64,000 nt of DNA from Methanomicrobiales archaeon HGW-Methanomicrobiales-1 (GCA_002839675.1 PGYM01000002.1:476111-540110); one strand, 5' to 3'. Shown: positions 51,001 through 59,525, numbered from the stretch's first letter. The notes: generated from the sequence alone by a model not told the origin. Made by a program: numbers and translations.

Positions 51001-51578
51001 TCCAGGGATACTGTGGATTGATCGAAGGAAAAACCGCGGATTCCATGACCCGGGAGTGGATCTTAAAAGCAACACAGGCGAGTGAAGTGATCCGCAGCCA
51101 GATCTCGTTTACCCAGCATTACCAGGATCTCGGCATGCAGAAACCCCTGTGGCAGGATATCTCGCTGACTGCCATGATCGTCTGCCAGAATAATGGCTTT
51201 TCCCAGGTGGCAATCGACGAAAAACTGGCCGGTGTTGAAGTATTTGCAGACCCCCTCCTCAAAACGGTTTTTTACCACCTTTTCGAAAACGCGGTCATGC
51301 ACGGCGGTAAAATGACCCAGATACGTGTACATGGGAAAAAGACACCCGGGTTTTTTACCCTTATTATCGAAGATGACGGGGATGGAATCAGCCCTGCTTA
51401 TAAGAAAAATATTTTCCAGAAGGGGTATGGCAAACATACCGGTCTCGGGTTATATCTCGTATGGGAGGTCCTGTCGATTACCGGTCTCACGATCAATGAG
51501 ACCGGTGAACCCGGCAAAGGGGCCCGTTTCGAGATCCGGGTTCCGGCGCAAATGTACCGGGAATCCTTAAATAAATAA
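48096..51578 (+). CDS. Hybrid receiver-multi-PAS histidine kinase with tandem PAS repeats
   Basis: A 1160-aa cytosolic kinase. A receiver domain (1-120) has VDDEP at the start, phosphoacceptor Asp53 in ISDYQMPD, and FYLQKGG near 105. A first PAS domain covers about 135-270. Three almost identical units of 161 residues then follow, each made of a coiled-coil linker (AYEQLTAVEEELRSNYEELS) and a PAS domain (RYRDVVEDQTEFICRFTPDG), and a fourth, more diverged PAS has a doubled linker. The kinase core is SSITRHDILNQLTVLQGYCGL near 953, the N box HLFENAVMHGG near 1063, and G boxes EDDGDGISPAYKK and HTGLGLYLVWEVL. The first histidine-kinase signal is probably cytosolic redox or small-molecule sensing; unproven. 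Confidence 0.92.
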   Translation: MSNILYVDDEPALLDLGKEFLEMSGHLSVETATTVEDALDKIKFKKFDAIISDYQMPDMSGIEFLQHLRSKHHDIPFILFTGRGREEIVIEALNCGADFYLQKGGEQKAQFAELEHKVKNAIDRKRTHDALKESEQRVLDIINFLPDATFAVNLENKVIAWNKMIEEMTGISKAAILGTGDYSYAVPFYGEKRPILVDLVLNNDWSIEKKYPFLKRTGDKLMTEIWSPCLYDGKGAHIGITVSPLYDTNGSIIGAIEAIRDVTERKEAEEKLKCTNDELHAAYEQLTAVEEELRSNYEELSRGEQQLRLSEERYRDVVEDQTEFICRFTPDGRLTFVNDAYCRYFGLDKDACLEKPHTVVLPPEDKQLIKEHFSSFTPEHSSSVVEHRIVMPTGEVRWQRWSDRAIFDTDGRIIEYQSVGRDTTDKITAEENLRRTNETLNAAYEQLTAIEEELRSNFEELSRNEQELRLSEERYRDVVEDQTEFICRFTPDGRLTFVNDAYCRYFGLDKDSCVGRRHTVVIPPEDVPQMKQHLSAFTPEHSSSIIEHRIVMSTGEVRWQRWSDRAIFDTEGRIIEYQSVGRDTTDKITAEETLRRMNEELHAAYEQLTAVEEELRSNYEELSRGEQELRLSEERYRDVVEDQTEFICRFTPDGRLTFVNDAYCRYFGLDKKACLEKPHTVVVPPEDKPLMKEHFSSFTTEHPSSIVEHRIVMPTGEVRWQRWSDRAIFDTDGRIIEYQSVGRDTTDKITAEEILRRTNEELHAAYEQLTATEEELRQNYDELGKSQTELHAAYEQLTATEEELRSNYEELARGEQQLRFSEERYRNVVEDQTELICRFAPDGTHLFVNDAYCRYFGKSREDIIDQHFIPDVPPEDHTLLKAHFASFSPDCPVHMIEHRIVMSTGEVRWQQWSERAIFNEKGVLTEYQSVGRDITDRKRTEYALNEVNIKLNLLSSITRHDILNQLTVLQGYCGLIEGKTADSMTREWILKATQASEVIRSQISFTQHYQDLGMQKPLWQDISLTAMIVCQNNGFSQVAIDEKLAGVEVFADPLLKTVFYHLFENAVMHGGKMTQIRVHGKKTPGFFTLIIEDDGDGISPAYKKNIFQKGYGKHTGLGLYLVWEVLSITGLTINETGEPGKGARFEIRVPAQMYRESLNK
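48945..50393 (+). repeat. Three tandem 483-bp in-frame repeats (linker plus PAS)
   Basis: The linker sequence ga(a/g)cagctgaccgc recurs at 48945, 49428, 49911 and 50394, steps of exactly 483 bases (161 codons), with long stretches of near identity between copies. After the third unit the linker is duplicated again by 84 bases (50394 to 50478) before the diverged fourth PAS. Confidence 0.9.
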
Positions 51579-51716
51579 CAAGTAAAAATCCGGATGTACC
51601 CTCCCGTACTTCCGGATCATCTGCATTCCCCTGATTATTTTCTTTGACAGTATCACGGGTTTGCCCTGTAGATATTCGGAAATCCAGTCGATGATGCCGT
51701 GCGTGCGCTTCTCCAC
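51567..51716 (-). CDS. Possible small basic protein
   Basis: A 49-codon frame starting with GTG just after a ttgag sequence. It begins EKRTHGIIDWISEYLQGKP and is basic throughout, with GC-rich third positions and plausible amphipathic helices. It overlaps the 3' end of the large kinase gene by 12 bases on the other strand. No family is recognised, and there is no independent support, so this is a weak call. The remainder of the gap to 51876 shows only a TATA-like A/T stretch before the YHS gene. Confidence 0.25.
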   Translation of the reverse strand: MEKRTHGIIDWISEYLQGKPVILSKKIIRGMQMIRKYGRVHPDFYLLFI

Positions 51717-51876
51717 CTCAAGACGTACTCTGATCGTTAAACCCTCTTACCGGGCATGTGCAACCAAAATCTCCGGATGCCATTTACCAACATATGAGAA
51801 CGGAATTGGATGAAACAAAATGCGATAACACTTAAAGGAAATAAACCCGATGTTAATACTAACGAGGTAAAACGCT

Positions 51877-52059
51877 ATGCCGACTGATCCTGTCTGTCTT
51901 ATGATATTCAATGAAGAAGATGCAAAGTTCTCCAGCACCTATAAAGATCAGAAATATTACTTCTGCTGTAACTGGTGCAAGAAACAGTTTGACGAGAATC
52001 CGAAGCGATACAGCCGGATCTCCAATGATATCAGTGTCAACCTGAAAGAAGTGAGATAA
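51877..52059 (+). CDS. YHS-domain protein
   Basis: A 60-aa protein consisting of a single YHS domain: DPVCLMIFNEEDAKFSSTYKDQKYYFCC, then NWCKKQFDENPKRY. The Cys residues (DPVC and FCCNWC) and the FxxNPxxY ending are the family pattern, found alone or at the end of metal-transport ATPases and thought to bind metals. It stands alone, starting with a ggtaaaac leader and ending at a clear hairpin terminator. Confidence 0.9.
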   Translation: MPTDPVCLMIFNEEDAKFSSTYKDQKYYFCCNWCKKQFDENPKRYSRISNDISVNLKEVR

Positions 52060-52061
52060 CC

Positions 52062-52097
52062 GGGGATGACCGGGCGACCGGTCCCCTGATCTTTTTT
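52062..52097 (+). terminator. Hairpin with T-tract after the YHS gene
   Basis: Stem GGGG-(atg bulge)-ACCGG, loop gcga, CCGGT-CCCC, followed by a T6 run at 52092-52097. A second small stem CCCGA-taca-TCGGG (52123-52136 region) lies between here and the convergent hppA end. The rest of 52098-52265 shows no gene. Confidence 0.55.
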
Positions 52098-52265
52098 ACA
52101 TCATTGCTTGTTGAACATTATCCCCGATACATCGGGTGTTCTCTCTTCGTATCGTTTCCACCCCGGGGCAAGGAACGGTAAACCCGAACCTCTGAAAAAC
52201 CAGCAGGTGCGGTATTTTGTTTGGCGCAGGGATAAGATACCCTCAAAAACAGAAAAAAAATATTT

Positions 52266-54326
52266 TTAAATGAAGAGTGGCGCGAGCACGAGCGTCAGGG
52301 TAGCAAGGAGCTTGATGAGCACGTGGAGTGACGGGCCGGCGGTGTCCTTGAACGGATCGCCGACGGTATCACCGATAACGGCTGCCTTGTGAGCCTCGCT
52401 CTTCTTGCCGCCATGGACACCGGTCTCGATGTATTTCTTGGCATTGTCCCATGCACCACCGCTGTTGTTGAGGATGAGTGCCATGAGGATACCGGTGATG
52501 GTTGCTACCATGAGGAAACCAGCGAGGGCTTCGTACTTCATGGTGACACCGATGATAATGGGGAACAGGATCACAAGGGCGCCGGGAAGAATCATGTTCT
52601 TCAGCGCACCCTGGGTCGTGATATCAATGACACGGGCATAGTCGGGCTTTTTGGTTCCTGCCATGATACCGGGGTCCCTGAACTGGATGCGGACCTCTTC
52701 GATAACATATTGCGCAGTCTTGGAGACTGCACGGATGGCGAGGCTTGCAAAGAGGAAGACGAGCATTGCGCCGATGAGTGCTCCGACAAAGACGTTTACG
52801 TTTGCCAGGTTGACAACATCGAATGCCTTGCCGGTGAGCTTGGAAATGTCGGCCATGTAGGCGTTGAAAAGCAGGAATACCGCGAGGGATGCACTGCCGA
52901 TGGCATACCCTTTGGTAAGTGCCTTTGTGGTGTTGCCGGCTGCATCGAGCTTGTCCATGCGGTGCCTGACTGCGTCAGGGGCCTGGCTCATCTCGACGAT
53001 ACCGCCGGCATTGTCGGCAATTGGGCCGAAGGTGTCCATGGTAAGGACGTAGGCGCAGACCATCAGCATACCGATGGTTGCAACGGCAGTACCGTAGAGA
53101 CCGCCCTGGGGGATACCGGTCTGGAGCCCGCACCAGTACGAAGCGAGGAGGGAAACTCCGATAAGGACTGCCGGAATCGCGGTGGTCTCAAGACCGACCG
53201 AGAATCCCATGATGATGTTAGTTCCTGCTCCGGTTTCAGAGGCGTCAGCGATATCCTGCACTGGCCGGTAGTGGTGGTCGGTGTAGTAGAGGGTGACCCT
53301 GAGGAAGGCTACGGAAAGGGCAATACCCACGAAACCTGCAAGGACGAAGTATATCCAGCCGGGTGTTGCACCGAGGAGGTAATAGACTCCGCCAGCGAGG
53401 AAGACTGCTGAGATGAGGGCGGTGATATAGTATCCGCGGTTCATGGCGTCCATCGGGTCGGCACCATCGACACCCTTGACGGAAAGGATACCGATCATGC
53501 TCGCGAGGAGACCGAGCGAACACATGACGATGGGGAAAAGAATCCCGTTGACACCGAAGATCGGGAAGAGCGCGACACCGAGGATCATTGCACCGATGTT
53601 CTCGGCTGCAGTGGACTCGAAGAGGTCAGCGCCACGGCCTGCACAGTCACCGACATTGTCACCGACAAGGTCTGCAATGGTGGCCGGGTTCCGGACATCG
53701 TCTTCAGGGATACCGGCCTCGACTTTGCCGACAATGTCTGCGCCGACATCAGCGGCTTTCGTGTAGATACCGCCACCGAGCTGGGCGAAGAGTGCCACGA
53801 ACGAGGCACCAAACGCGAACCCGATGATGACGAACGGAGTTGTCTGCGGGTCTGCACCGAGAGCGATATACGTCAGCGAGACCCCGAGGAGTGACATCGA
53901 GGTGATGATCAGACCTGAGATGGCCCCGCCGCGGAATGAGAAGTCAAGTGCCTTCCCGTCACTGGTCTGGGCCGCGGATGCTGTGCGGATGTTGGTCCTT
54001 ACGGCAATCCACATGGCGACGACACCGGCAACCGCACTGCAGGCTGCACCAACGATGAATGCCGCGGCCGTAGCGAGGGCAATCGCCTGTTGGTTGGTGA
54101 GGTAATAAATAGCAAAGATCACAACGGCAGCCACGACGGCGAGCACGGCGATAGTCGAATACTGGCGCTTGATGAATGCTTCTGCACCCACCCGAATCGC
54201 ATCGGCAACTTCGCGCATCTTGGGCGTTCCCTCATCCTGTGAGAGGAGGTTACGCGTCAGGATTGCTGCGAGTCCCAGTGCGATGATACATATCGCAATT
54301 ACGATGAGTAATACAAAGTCGATCAT
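52266..54326 (-). CDS. hppA: Membrane-bound ion-pumping pyrophosphatase
   Basis: A 686-aa protein with about 15-16 membrane helices that couples pyrophosphate hydrolysis to ion export. The catalytic loop DVGADIVGKVEAGIPEDDVRNPATIADLVGDNVGDCAGRGADLFES near 190-235 is intact, and the C-terminal DTVGDPFKDTAGPSLHVLIKL is present. GNTTKALTKGYAIGSASL near 458 has Lys after GNTT, the residue associated with the potassium-independent subfamily, so proton pumping without K+ activation is inferred. A good ggaggt ribosome site precedes the start. It is divergent from the ech operon, 488 bases away. Confidence 0.95.
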   Translation of the reverse strand: MIDFVLLIVIAICIIALGLAAILTRNLLSQDEGTPKMREVADAIRVGAEAFIKRQYSTIAVLAVVAAVVIFAIYYLTNQQAIALATAAAFIVGAACSAVAGVVAMWIAVRTNIRTASAAQTSDGKALDFSFRGGAISGLIITSMSLLGVSLTYIALGADPQTTPFVIIGFAFGASFVALFAQLGGGIYTKAADVGADIVGKVEAGIPEDDVRNPATIADLVGDNVGDCAGRGADLFESTAAENIGAMILGVALFPIFGVNGILFPIVMCSLGLLASMIGILSVKGVDGADPMDAMNRGYYITALISAVFLAGGVYYLLGATPGWIYFVLAGFVGIALSVAFLRVTLYYTDHHYRPVQDIADASETGAGTNIIMGFSVGLETTAIPAVLIGVSLLASYWCGLQTGIPQGGLYGTAVATIGMLMVCAYVLTMDTFGPIADNAGGIVEMSQAPDAVRHRMDKLDAAGNTTKALTKGYAIGSASLAVFLLFNAYMADISKLTGKAFDVVNLANVNVFVGALIGAMLVFLFASLAIRAVSKTAQYVIEEVRIQFRDPGIMAGTKKPDYARVIDITTQGALKNMILPGALVILFPIIIGVTMKYEALAGFLMVATITGILMALILNNSGGAWDNAKKYIETGVHGGKKSEAHKAAVIGDTVGDPFKDTAGPSLHVLIKLLATLTLVLAPLFI

Positions 54327-54814
54327 TCAATGACCTCCCTGCGGTTGAAGGAACTTTTTCTCCCATGCACCCGTGCCGCTGTACCGCACAGCATCAGCAA
54401 CAGGATGAGTGGATGTTCCCCGAAACATCAGGTAGAATATACTGGTGTCGAGCAGTAACCTGCTCTTGTTTTGGAACCAAAGGATGGCGCAACGGCCCCC
54501 GGGATAACCCGATTTTTTCCACAACCCATCCTAAGAGATTATTAGTGCTTTTTTTGAGCATTAAACTTTTATTATTTCTTCCGGCTCTGCACCACTTCTG
54601 GTTTTACACCGCCAGGAACAAAAATTCTCAAAATTCCTGATTTTTTACCCATTTTGGCCCGATTTTCAGGGTTTTCTCCCTTATTTCTGTGTTTATCCGG
54701 AAAATTTCTCACAATTTTAAGAAATTACGCTGGTTTTCCGGTACCTGCCTGCCGTGCACAATTCACTATGATTAATAATGATAAATTCTCATATTCATTG
54801 AAGGAGGGTATCTG
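54327..54814. other. Spacer between divergent hppA and ech genes
   Basis: Holds both promoters. On the hppA side, a 65-codon minus-strand frame (54524 to 54327) ends on the base before the hppA ATG and overlaps its ribosome site, and a stem GAGCAG-taac-CTGCTC lies at 54450-54465; these could be a leader with regulation, or chance. On the ech side, aaggaggg at 54801-54808 is the ribosome site of the first gene. The middle is T-rich (54530-54720), and the TATA boxes are ambiguous. Confidence 0.4.
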
Positions 54815-56731
54815 GTGCAACTTGCGCAGCTGTTAATATTTCTCATCCTGTTTCCGCTCATCGCCGCGTTCTTTTTGTTTCTGGCAAAAAGAGACTTAGA
54901 TCGCGCCTGGATTGTGAAACTGTCTGCACTGACGATTGGGATTGTCAGTGTCTACCTGTTGATATCGACCTATGATAAGGGGGGCCTTATGGTCTCTGGC
55001 ATCCCGGCAGAACCGACCGGCATGATCATGTTCATCCTCGAGATGCTGATTGCTCTTGCGATCCTGTATCTCGGTATCGTGCACAAGAAGTGGCTCGTTG
55101 TGGCGCTCATTATTATCCAGTCCGCAGTGATGCTCTACTTCGAACTGGTGTATGCCCATGCGATCCATGTGCAGTCGAACCTGTTCATCGATGAATTCTC
55201 CAATATCCTGGCACTCATTATCGGTATCATCGGCAGTCTCATCTGCGTGTATTCGCTGGGCTACATGAAGTTCTTCCATGAACACCACCCGGAGATGCCG
55301 GACCGGAGACCCTGGTTCTTTGCAGTCATGTTTGTCTTCATCGCAGCCATGTTCGGGCTGGTCTTTTCCAATAATCTCCTCTGGGTCTATTTCTTCTGGG
55401 AAGTCACTACCCTCTGTTCATTCCTGCTGATCGGGTACACAAAGACCGAAGAAGCTACCAATAACGCCTTCTTGGCCCTTTGGATGAACCTGCTTGGCGG
55501 TATTGCATTTGCCGTGGCCATTGTCTACCTTGCCATGTTCGGCAATGGTATCATGGGTCTGGACGAACTGCTCGCTTCCGGAAAGATAATTGCGCTCATC
55601 CCGGCAGCTCTCATTGGGTTCGCCGGTCTCACCAAGGCAGCCCAGCTGCCATTCTCCTCGTGGCTTGTAGGGGCAATGGTGGCGCCAACACCGGTCTCGG
55701 CACTCCTCCACTCCAGCACCATGGTAAAGGCCGGGGTCTATATTATTGTCAGACTTGCCCCCATATTCCAGTCCACCTTTACCGGATATCTTATTGCGAT
55801 GGTGGGAGCGCTTACCTTCCTTATCGCATCCGGCATTGCCATATCGCAGAGTAATGCAAAACGGGTGCTCGCCTACTCAACAATAGCTAACCTGGGTCTC
55901 ATCGTTGCCTGCGCCGGTATCGGGACCTATGAGGCGATCTGGGCCGCAATTCTCTTAATTGTCTTCCATGCGATCTCCAAGTCCCTGCTCTTCCTCTCGG
56001 TCGGGACGGTCGAGCACCGGATCAAGAGCCGCGAGATCGATGATATGAACGGGCTCATCGTGCGGATGCCAAAGATTGCTGCCATGATGGTGATCGGTAT
56101 GGCCGGTATGTTCCTTGCACCGTTTGGTATGCTGATCTCCAAGTGGGCGGCAATACGGGCATTTATGGATGCCCCGTATGGTTTTGTATTTGTCATCATC
56201 CTCGTCTTTGGCAGCGCCATGACGCTTTTCTTCTGGGCCAAATGGATGGGCAAGATCATTGCTGTCACGTCAGATGGTAAGAACATCGAAGGAGAGGTTG
56301 ATCACAGCGAGTGGGCGGCCCTGGTATCGCTTGCCGGGCTCTCGCTCATTACCACGCTGGTCTTCCCGCTGCTCTCGACAAAACTTCTTGAGCCCTTCCT
56401 CATGGAGAACTATGGTCACGTAGCCCAGTTGTCGCAGGACAATATCATTATCATGATGATGATGCTTATGCTCCTGGTTATCCTGCCGTTGAGCATCCTG
56501 ATCCCCACGAGAAAACACCGGCATGTTTCACCTTATATGAGTGGCAGAACCACCACGCATGATATGCGGTTCTCCGGATCATTAGGGGTCCAGAAAAAGA
56601 CGGTGCTCTCGAGCTATTATCTCACGGAGTATTTCGGTGAAATGAAACTCAAAACCGCAGGGATCTGGCTCTGTTCAGCACTCATCGGTATCATGTTTGT
56701 TGCAACCGCGTTGCAGGGGGTGATCCTGTGA
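54815..56731 (+). CDS. echA: Ech hydrogenase subunit A (ion-translocating antiporter-like)
   Basis: A 638-aa polytopic protein of the NuoL/MrpA class, the proton or sodium channel of the Ech complex. About 16 helices are visible. Family hallmarks: NNLLWVYFFWEVTTLCSFLLIGYTKTEEA near 188-215, GFAGLTKAAQLPFSSWLVGAMVAPTPVSALLHSSTMVKAGVYI near 268-308 (the discontinuous helix with ion-path Lys), and SNAKRVLAYSTIANLGLI near 347. It starts with GTG after a strong aaggaggg site. The next gene overlaps by ATGA-like GTGA (56728). Confidence 0.92.
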   Translation: MQLAQLLIFLILFPLIAAFFLFLAKRDLDRAWIVKLSALTIGIVSVYLLISTYDKGGLMVSGIPAEPTGMIMFILEMLIALAILYLGIVHKKWLVVALIIIQSAVMLYFELVYAHAIHVQSNLFIDEFSNILALIIGIIGSLICVYSLGYMKFFHEHHPEMPDRRPWFFAVMFVFIAAMFGLVFSNNLLWVYFFWEVTTLCSFLLIGYTKTEEATNNAFLALWMNLLGGIAFAVAIVYLAMFGNGIMGLDELLASGKIIALIPAALIGFAGLTKAAQLPFSSWLVGAMVAPTPVSALLHSSTMVKAGVYIIVRLAPIFQSTFTGYLIAMVGALTFLIASGIAISQSNAKRVLAYSTIANLGLIVACAGIGTYEAIWAAILLIVFHAISKSLLFLSVGTVEHRIKSREIDDMNGLIVRMPKIAAMMVIGMAGMFLAPFGMLISKWAAIRAFMDAPYGFVFVIILVFGSAMTLFFWAKWMGKIIAVTSDGKNIEGEVDHSEWAALVSLAGLSLITTLVFPLLSTKLLEPFLMENYGHVAQLSQDNIIIMMMMLMLLVILPLSILIPTRKHRHVSPYMSGRTTTHDMRFSGSLGVQKKTVLSSYYLTEYFGEMKLKTAGIWLCSALIGIMFVATALQGVIL

Positions 56732-57588
56732 TCGATATTATCTGGGCAATTGTCTTTGTCCTTGTAGCACCTGTTGTCGGTGGACTGGTTGCAGGTATTG
56801 ACCGGAAGATCACTGCTCACATGCAGGGCAGGGTCGGCCCCTCAATCTTTCAGTCATTCTACGATGTAGGCAAACTCTTCGAAAAAGAACAGGAGGTTGT
56901 AAACGAGACGCAGATCTTCTATGCGATCTGTTATACCATCTTTATGATATTTACCGGAGCGCTGTTCTTTGCCGGTGGGGATCTGCTGCTGGTCATCTTT
57001 GCACTCACCCTGGCGCAGATCTTCCTCGTACTGGGCGCATTTGCGGCTAATTCCCCTTACAGTTATGTGGGGGCGGAACGGGAACTGCTCCAGATCATGG
57101 CCTATGAACCCATGGTGATCCTGGCAGCAGTGGGCATGTTTGTCGCAACAAAGAGCTTCAATGTCAGCGATATCGCAACAACCACGACACCGGTTGTCCT
57201 TCTCATCCCTGGTATTTTCCTTGGGTTCCTCTACGTGCTGACCATCAAATTGCGCAAATCGCCGTTCGATATCTCGACATCGCACCATGCACACCAGGAA
57301 ATTGTAAAAGGCGTTACTACAGAGTTTTCCGGGCCTTCACTGGGCCTCATTGAGATCTGCCACTGGTACGAAACGGTTTTTTTACTCGGATTTGTCTACC
57401 TCTTCTTCGGGTTCAACCCATTGATTGGTGTAGCAGCCGTCATCATTGTCTACCTGTTAGAGATCCTGGTCGATAACACAAATGCCCGTGTCAAGTGGCA
57501 GCTTGCGGTGAAGAGCTCATGGCTGATTGCCGCAGTCGTGGGTGTGGTCAACCTGGCTGCACTCTACTTCGGTTGGGGAGGTTTATGA
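56728..57588 (+). CDS. echB: Ech hydrogenase subunit B (NuoH-like membrane anchor)
   Basis: A 286-aa membrane protein corresponding to NuoH, linking the hydrogenase module to the pump. GIDRKITAHMQGRVGPSIFQSFYDVGKLFEKE near 27-58 is the NuoH-type quinone-site loop (ARxQxRxGP-like). ELLQIMAYEPMVIL near 116 and KLRKSPFDISTSHHAHQEIVKGVTTEFSGPSLGLIEICHWYE near 172-212 are conserved. Starts with GTG overlapping the echA stop by four bases. Confidence 0.92.
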   Translation: MIDIIWAIVFVLVAPVVGGLVAGIDRKITAHMQGRVGPSIFQSFYDVGKLFEKEQEVVNETQIFYAICYTIFMIFTGALFFAGGDLLLVIFALTLAQIFLVLGAFAANSPYSYVGAERELLQIMAYEPMVILAAVGMFVATKSFNVSDIATTTTPVVLLIPGIFLGFLYVLTIKLRKSPFDISTSHHAHQEIVKGVTTEFSGPSLGLIEICHWYETVFLLGFVYLFFGFNPLIGVAAVIIVYLLEILVDNTNARVKWQLAVKSSWLIAAVVGVVNLAALYFGWGGL

Positions 57589-58079
57589 TGACCTATCTTG
57601 CAAAATCCCCGTGGATCATCCACTACGATGCATCGAGCTGCAATGGCTGCGATATCGAGATCCTTGCCTGTCTTACGCCGATGTACGATGTCGAGCGGTT
57701 CGGTATCATCAATACCGGTAACCCGAAACATGCGGATATCTTTGTTGTGACCGGCTCGATCAATGAACAGAACCGGGATATCATCCAGAACATCTACAAC
57801 CAGATGCCGGATCCGAAGGTGGTTGTTGCCGTTGGTATCTGCGCATGCTCCGGTGGAGTATTCCGGGAATGTTACAATGTAGCCGGTGGTATCGACAAAC
57901 TCATACCGGTTGATGTCTATGTGCCCGGGTGTGCAGCACGCCCCGAGTCAATCATCGACGGGATTGTCACTGCGCTGGGCATTCTTGAAGAGAAACGGAG
58001 CAAACAGGTGAGTTCCCCCACGGTTTCTGACCATGCTCATATAGAACACCATAATCATGCGGAAGGAGGTGCACAATGA
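57585..58079 (+). CDS. echC: Ech hydrogenase small subunit C
   Basis: NuoB-like iron-sulfur subunit (164 aa) with the N2-type [4Fe-4S] cluster. DASSCNGCDIEILACLTPMYDVERFG near 14 gives the CxxC pair, VVAVGICACSGGVFRE near 84 the third Cys, and VYVPGCAARPESIIDGIV near 111 the fourth. A His-rich tail (HAHIEHHNHAEGG) ends the protein. I start at the ATG at 57585, overlapping the echB stop, after a ggggaggt site; a second ATG follows at once. The frame extending upstream to 57495 lies inside echB. Confidence 0.93.
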   Translation: MMTYLAKSPWIIHYDASSCNGCDIEILACLTPMYDVERFGIINTGNPKHADIFVVTGSINEQNRDIIQNIYNQMPDPKVVVAVGICACSGGVFRECYNVAGGIDKLIPVDVYVPGCAARPESIIDGIVTALGILEEKRSKQVSSPTVSDHAHIEHHNHAEGGAQ

Positions 58080-58453
58080 TGGAACCACAAACGATTCTCC
58101 CGATCAGTGTCGGTGAGGTTGTTACAACTGCGGAACGGGCAAAGAAAGAGGGTAACCGGCTCGTCCAGATCGGGTGCACGAAGATCGAGGAAAACTTCGA
58201 GATCATCTACACGTATGATAAGGACTACAAACTGACAAACTACCGAATTACCGTAAAACAGGATGCTGAAATTCCCAGCATCAGCGGCGTGTACTTTGGT
58301 GCGTTTGTATACGAGAATGAGATTCACGACCTGTATGGTATTCACGTAACGGGAATCAATATCGATTTCAAGGGCACGTTCTACAAGACGGCCATCAAGC
58401 ATCCTTTCAGCGTGACCATTGTCAAGGAGGACGACCCATGTCAAAACAAATAA
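58076..58453 (+). CDS. echD: Ech hydrogenase subunit D (NuoC-like)
   Basis: A 125-aa protein of the NuoC/30-kDa type. The central IPSISGVYFGAFVYENEIHDLYGIHVTGINIDFKGTFYKT carries the ExEhxDhxGhxh signature of this family. It overlaps echC by ATGA and echE by 16 bases, as in compact ech operons. Confidence 0.88.
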   Translation: MMEPQTILPISVGEVVTTAERAKKEGNRLVQIGCTKIEENFEIIYTYDKDYKLTNYRITVKQDAEIPSISGVYFGAFVYENEIHDLYGIHVTGINIDFKGTFYKTAIKHPFSVTIVKEDDPCQNK

Positions 58454-59517
58454 CCGTCCCGTTCGGACCCCAGCACCCGGTACTTCCCGAGCCCCTCCAC
58501 CTCGATCTGGTGCTGGAGGATGAGAAAGTCGTGGATGTCATCCCGACCATCGGGTACGTCCACCGCGGTCTTGAGAAACTGGTGGAAAAACGGGAATACA
58601 CCGAGTACGTCTTTATCGCAGAGCGGATCTGTGGTATCTGCAGTCACATCCATGGCCAGACCTATGTAACGGGTGTTGAGCAGATCATGGGACTCGAGGT
58701 TCCTGAACGGGCCGAGTACCTCAGGACCATCTGGTCGGAATATTCAAGGATGCACTCGCACCTGCTCTGGCTGGGACTTTTTGCTGACAGTATGGGCTTT
58801 GAGAGCCTGTTCATGAACGCCTGGAGACTCCGCGAACATATCCTCGATGATCTCGAAGCAACCACCGGTGGCAGGGTTATCCAGGGTGTCTGCAAGGTTG
58901 GCGGCGTCCGGAAGGATATCTCTCCTGAAAAACTGGATGAGATGGTAAAAGGCCTGAGAGGTATCGAGCATGAACTGCAGGACCTCACGAAGGTATTCTT
59001 AAATGACAGTTCGGTCAAGCACCGGCTGTGCGGGGTTGGCGTGCTCAATAAAGAGGATGCCTATTACCTCGGTGCGGTAGGCCCGGTGGGAAGAGGCAGT
59101 GGTCTTTCAATTGATATCCGCGAGACCGGTTATTCAGCCTACGGGAAGATCAATTTCAAACCGGTTGTCGAGTATGAAGGGGACTGCTATGCCCGCTGTG
59201 CTGTGCGGGCAAAAGAGCTGTTCACTTCGATCGATATCATCGAACAGTGCGCAAGGAAGATCCCCGATGGGCCGGTAGACATGAAAGTGACCGGTGCACC
59301 GGATGGAGAATTCATTGCCCGGGCCGAGCAGCCACGGGGTGAGGTTATCCACTACATCAAGGGCAACGGGAAGAAGAACCTTGTCCGGCACCGGGTAAGG
59401 ACGCCGACATTCACGAACATTCCCCCGCTTGTCACCCTCTTAAAAGGGTGCGATCTTGCCGATGTACCGGTGATTGTCCTGTCAATCGATCCCTGTATCG
59501 GCTGTGCGGAGAGGTGA
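58438..59517 (+). CDS. echE: Ech hydrogenase large (catalytic [NiFe]) subunit E
   Basis: NuoD-like catalytic subunit (359 aa) that binds the NiFe centre. The N-terminal pair is in ERICGICSHIHGQTYVTG near 61 and the C-terminal pair in LSIDPCIGCAER at the end, so all four Cys ligands are present, unlike respiratory complex I. FGPQHPVLPEPLHLDLVLEDEKV from residue 10 and GYVHRGLEKLVEKREYTE near 39 are typical. The protein ends right after the DPCxxCxxR motif, so, as in other Ech enzymes, no C-terminal peptide needs to be cleaved off. It reduces protons with ferredoxin electrons or runs in reverse for biosynthesis. Confidence 0.95.
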   Translation: MSKQITVPFGPQHPVLPEPLHLDLVLEDEKVVDVIPTIGYVHRGLEKLVEKREYTEYVFIAERICGICSHIHGQTYVTGVEQIMGLEVPERAEYLRTIWSEYSRMHSHLLWLGLFADSMGFESLFMNAWRLREHILDDLEATTGGRVIQGVCKVGGVRKDISPEKLDEMVKGLRGIEHELQDLTKVFLNDSSVKHRLCGVGVLNKEDAYYLGAVGPVGRGSGLSIDIRETGYSAYGKINFKPVVEYEGDCYARCAVRAKELFTSIDIIEQCARKIPDGPVDMKVTGAPDGEFIARAEQPRGEVIHYIKGNGKKNLVRHRVRTPTFTNIPPLVTLLKGCDLADVPVIVLSIDPCIGCAER

Positions 59518-59525
59518 TTTGAGCG

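Noticed and set aside
52389-53411. A 340-codon plus-strand open frame
   Set aside because: It is fully antisense to hppA, has an acidic, Cys-rich nonsense composition and arises from the biased codons of the pyrophosphatase gene.
54365-54640. A 91-codon plus-strand frame between hppA and echA
   Set aside because: No ribosome site, low-complexity end and no family resemblance; the region is better explained as promoter and leader.
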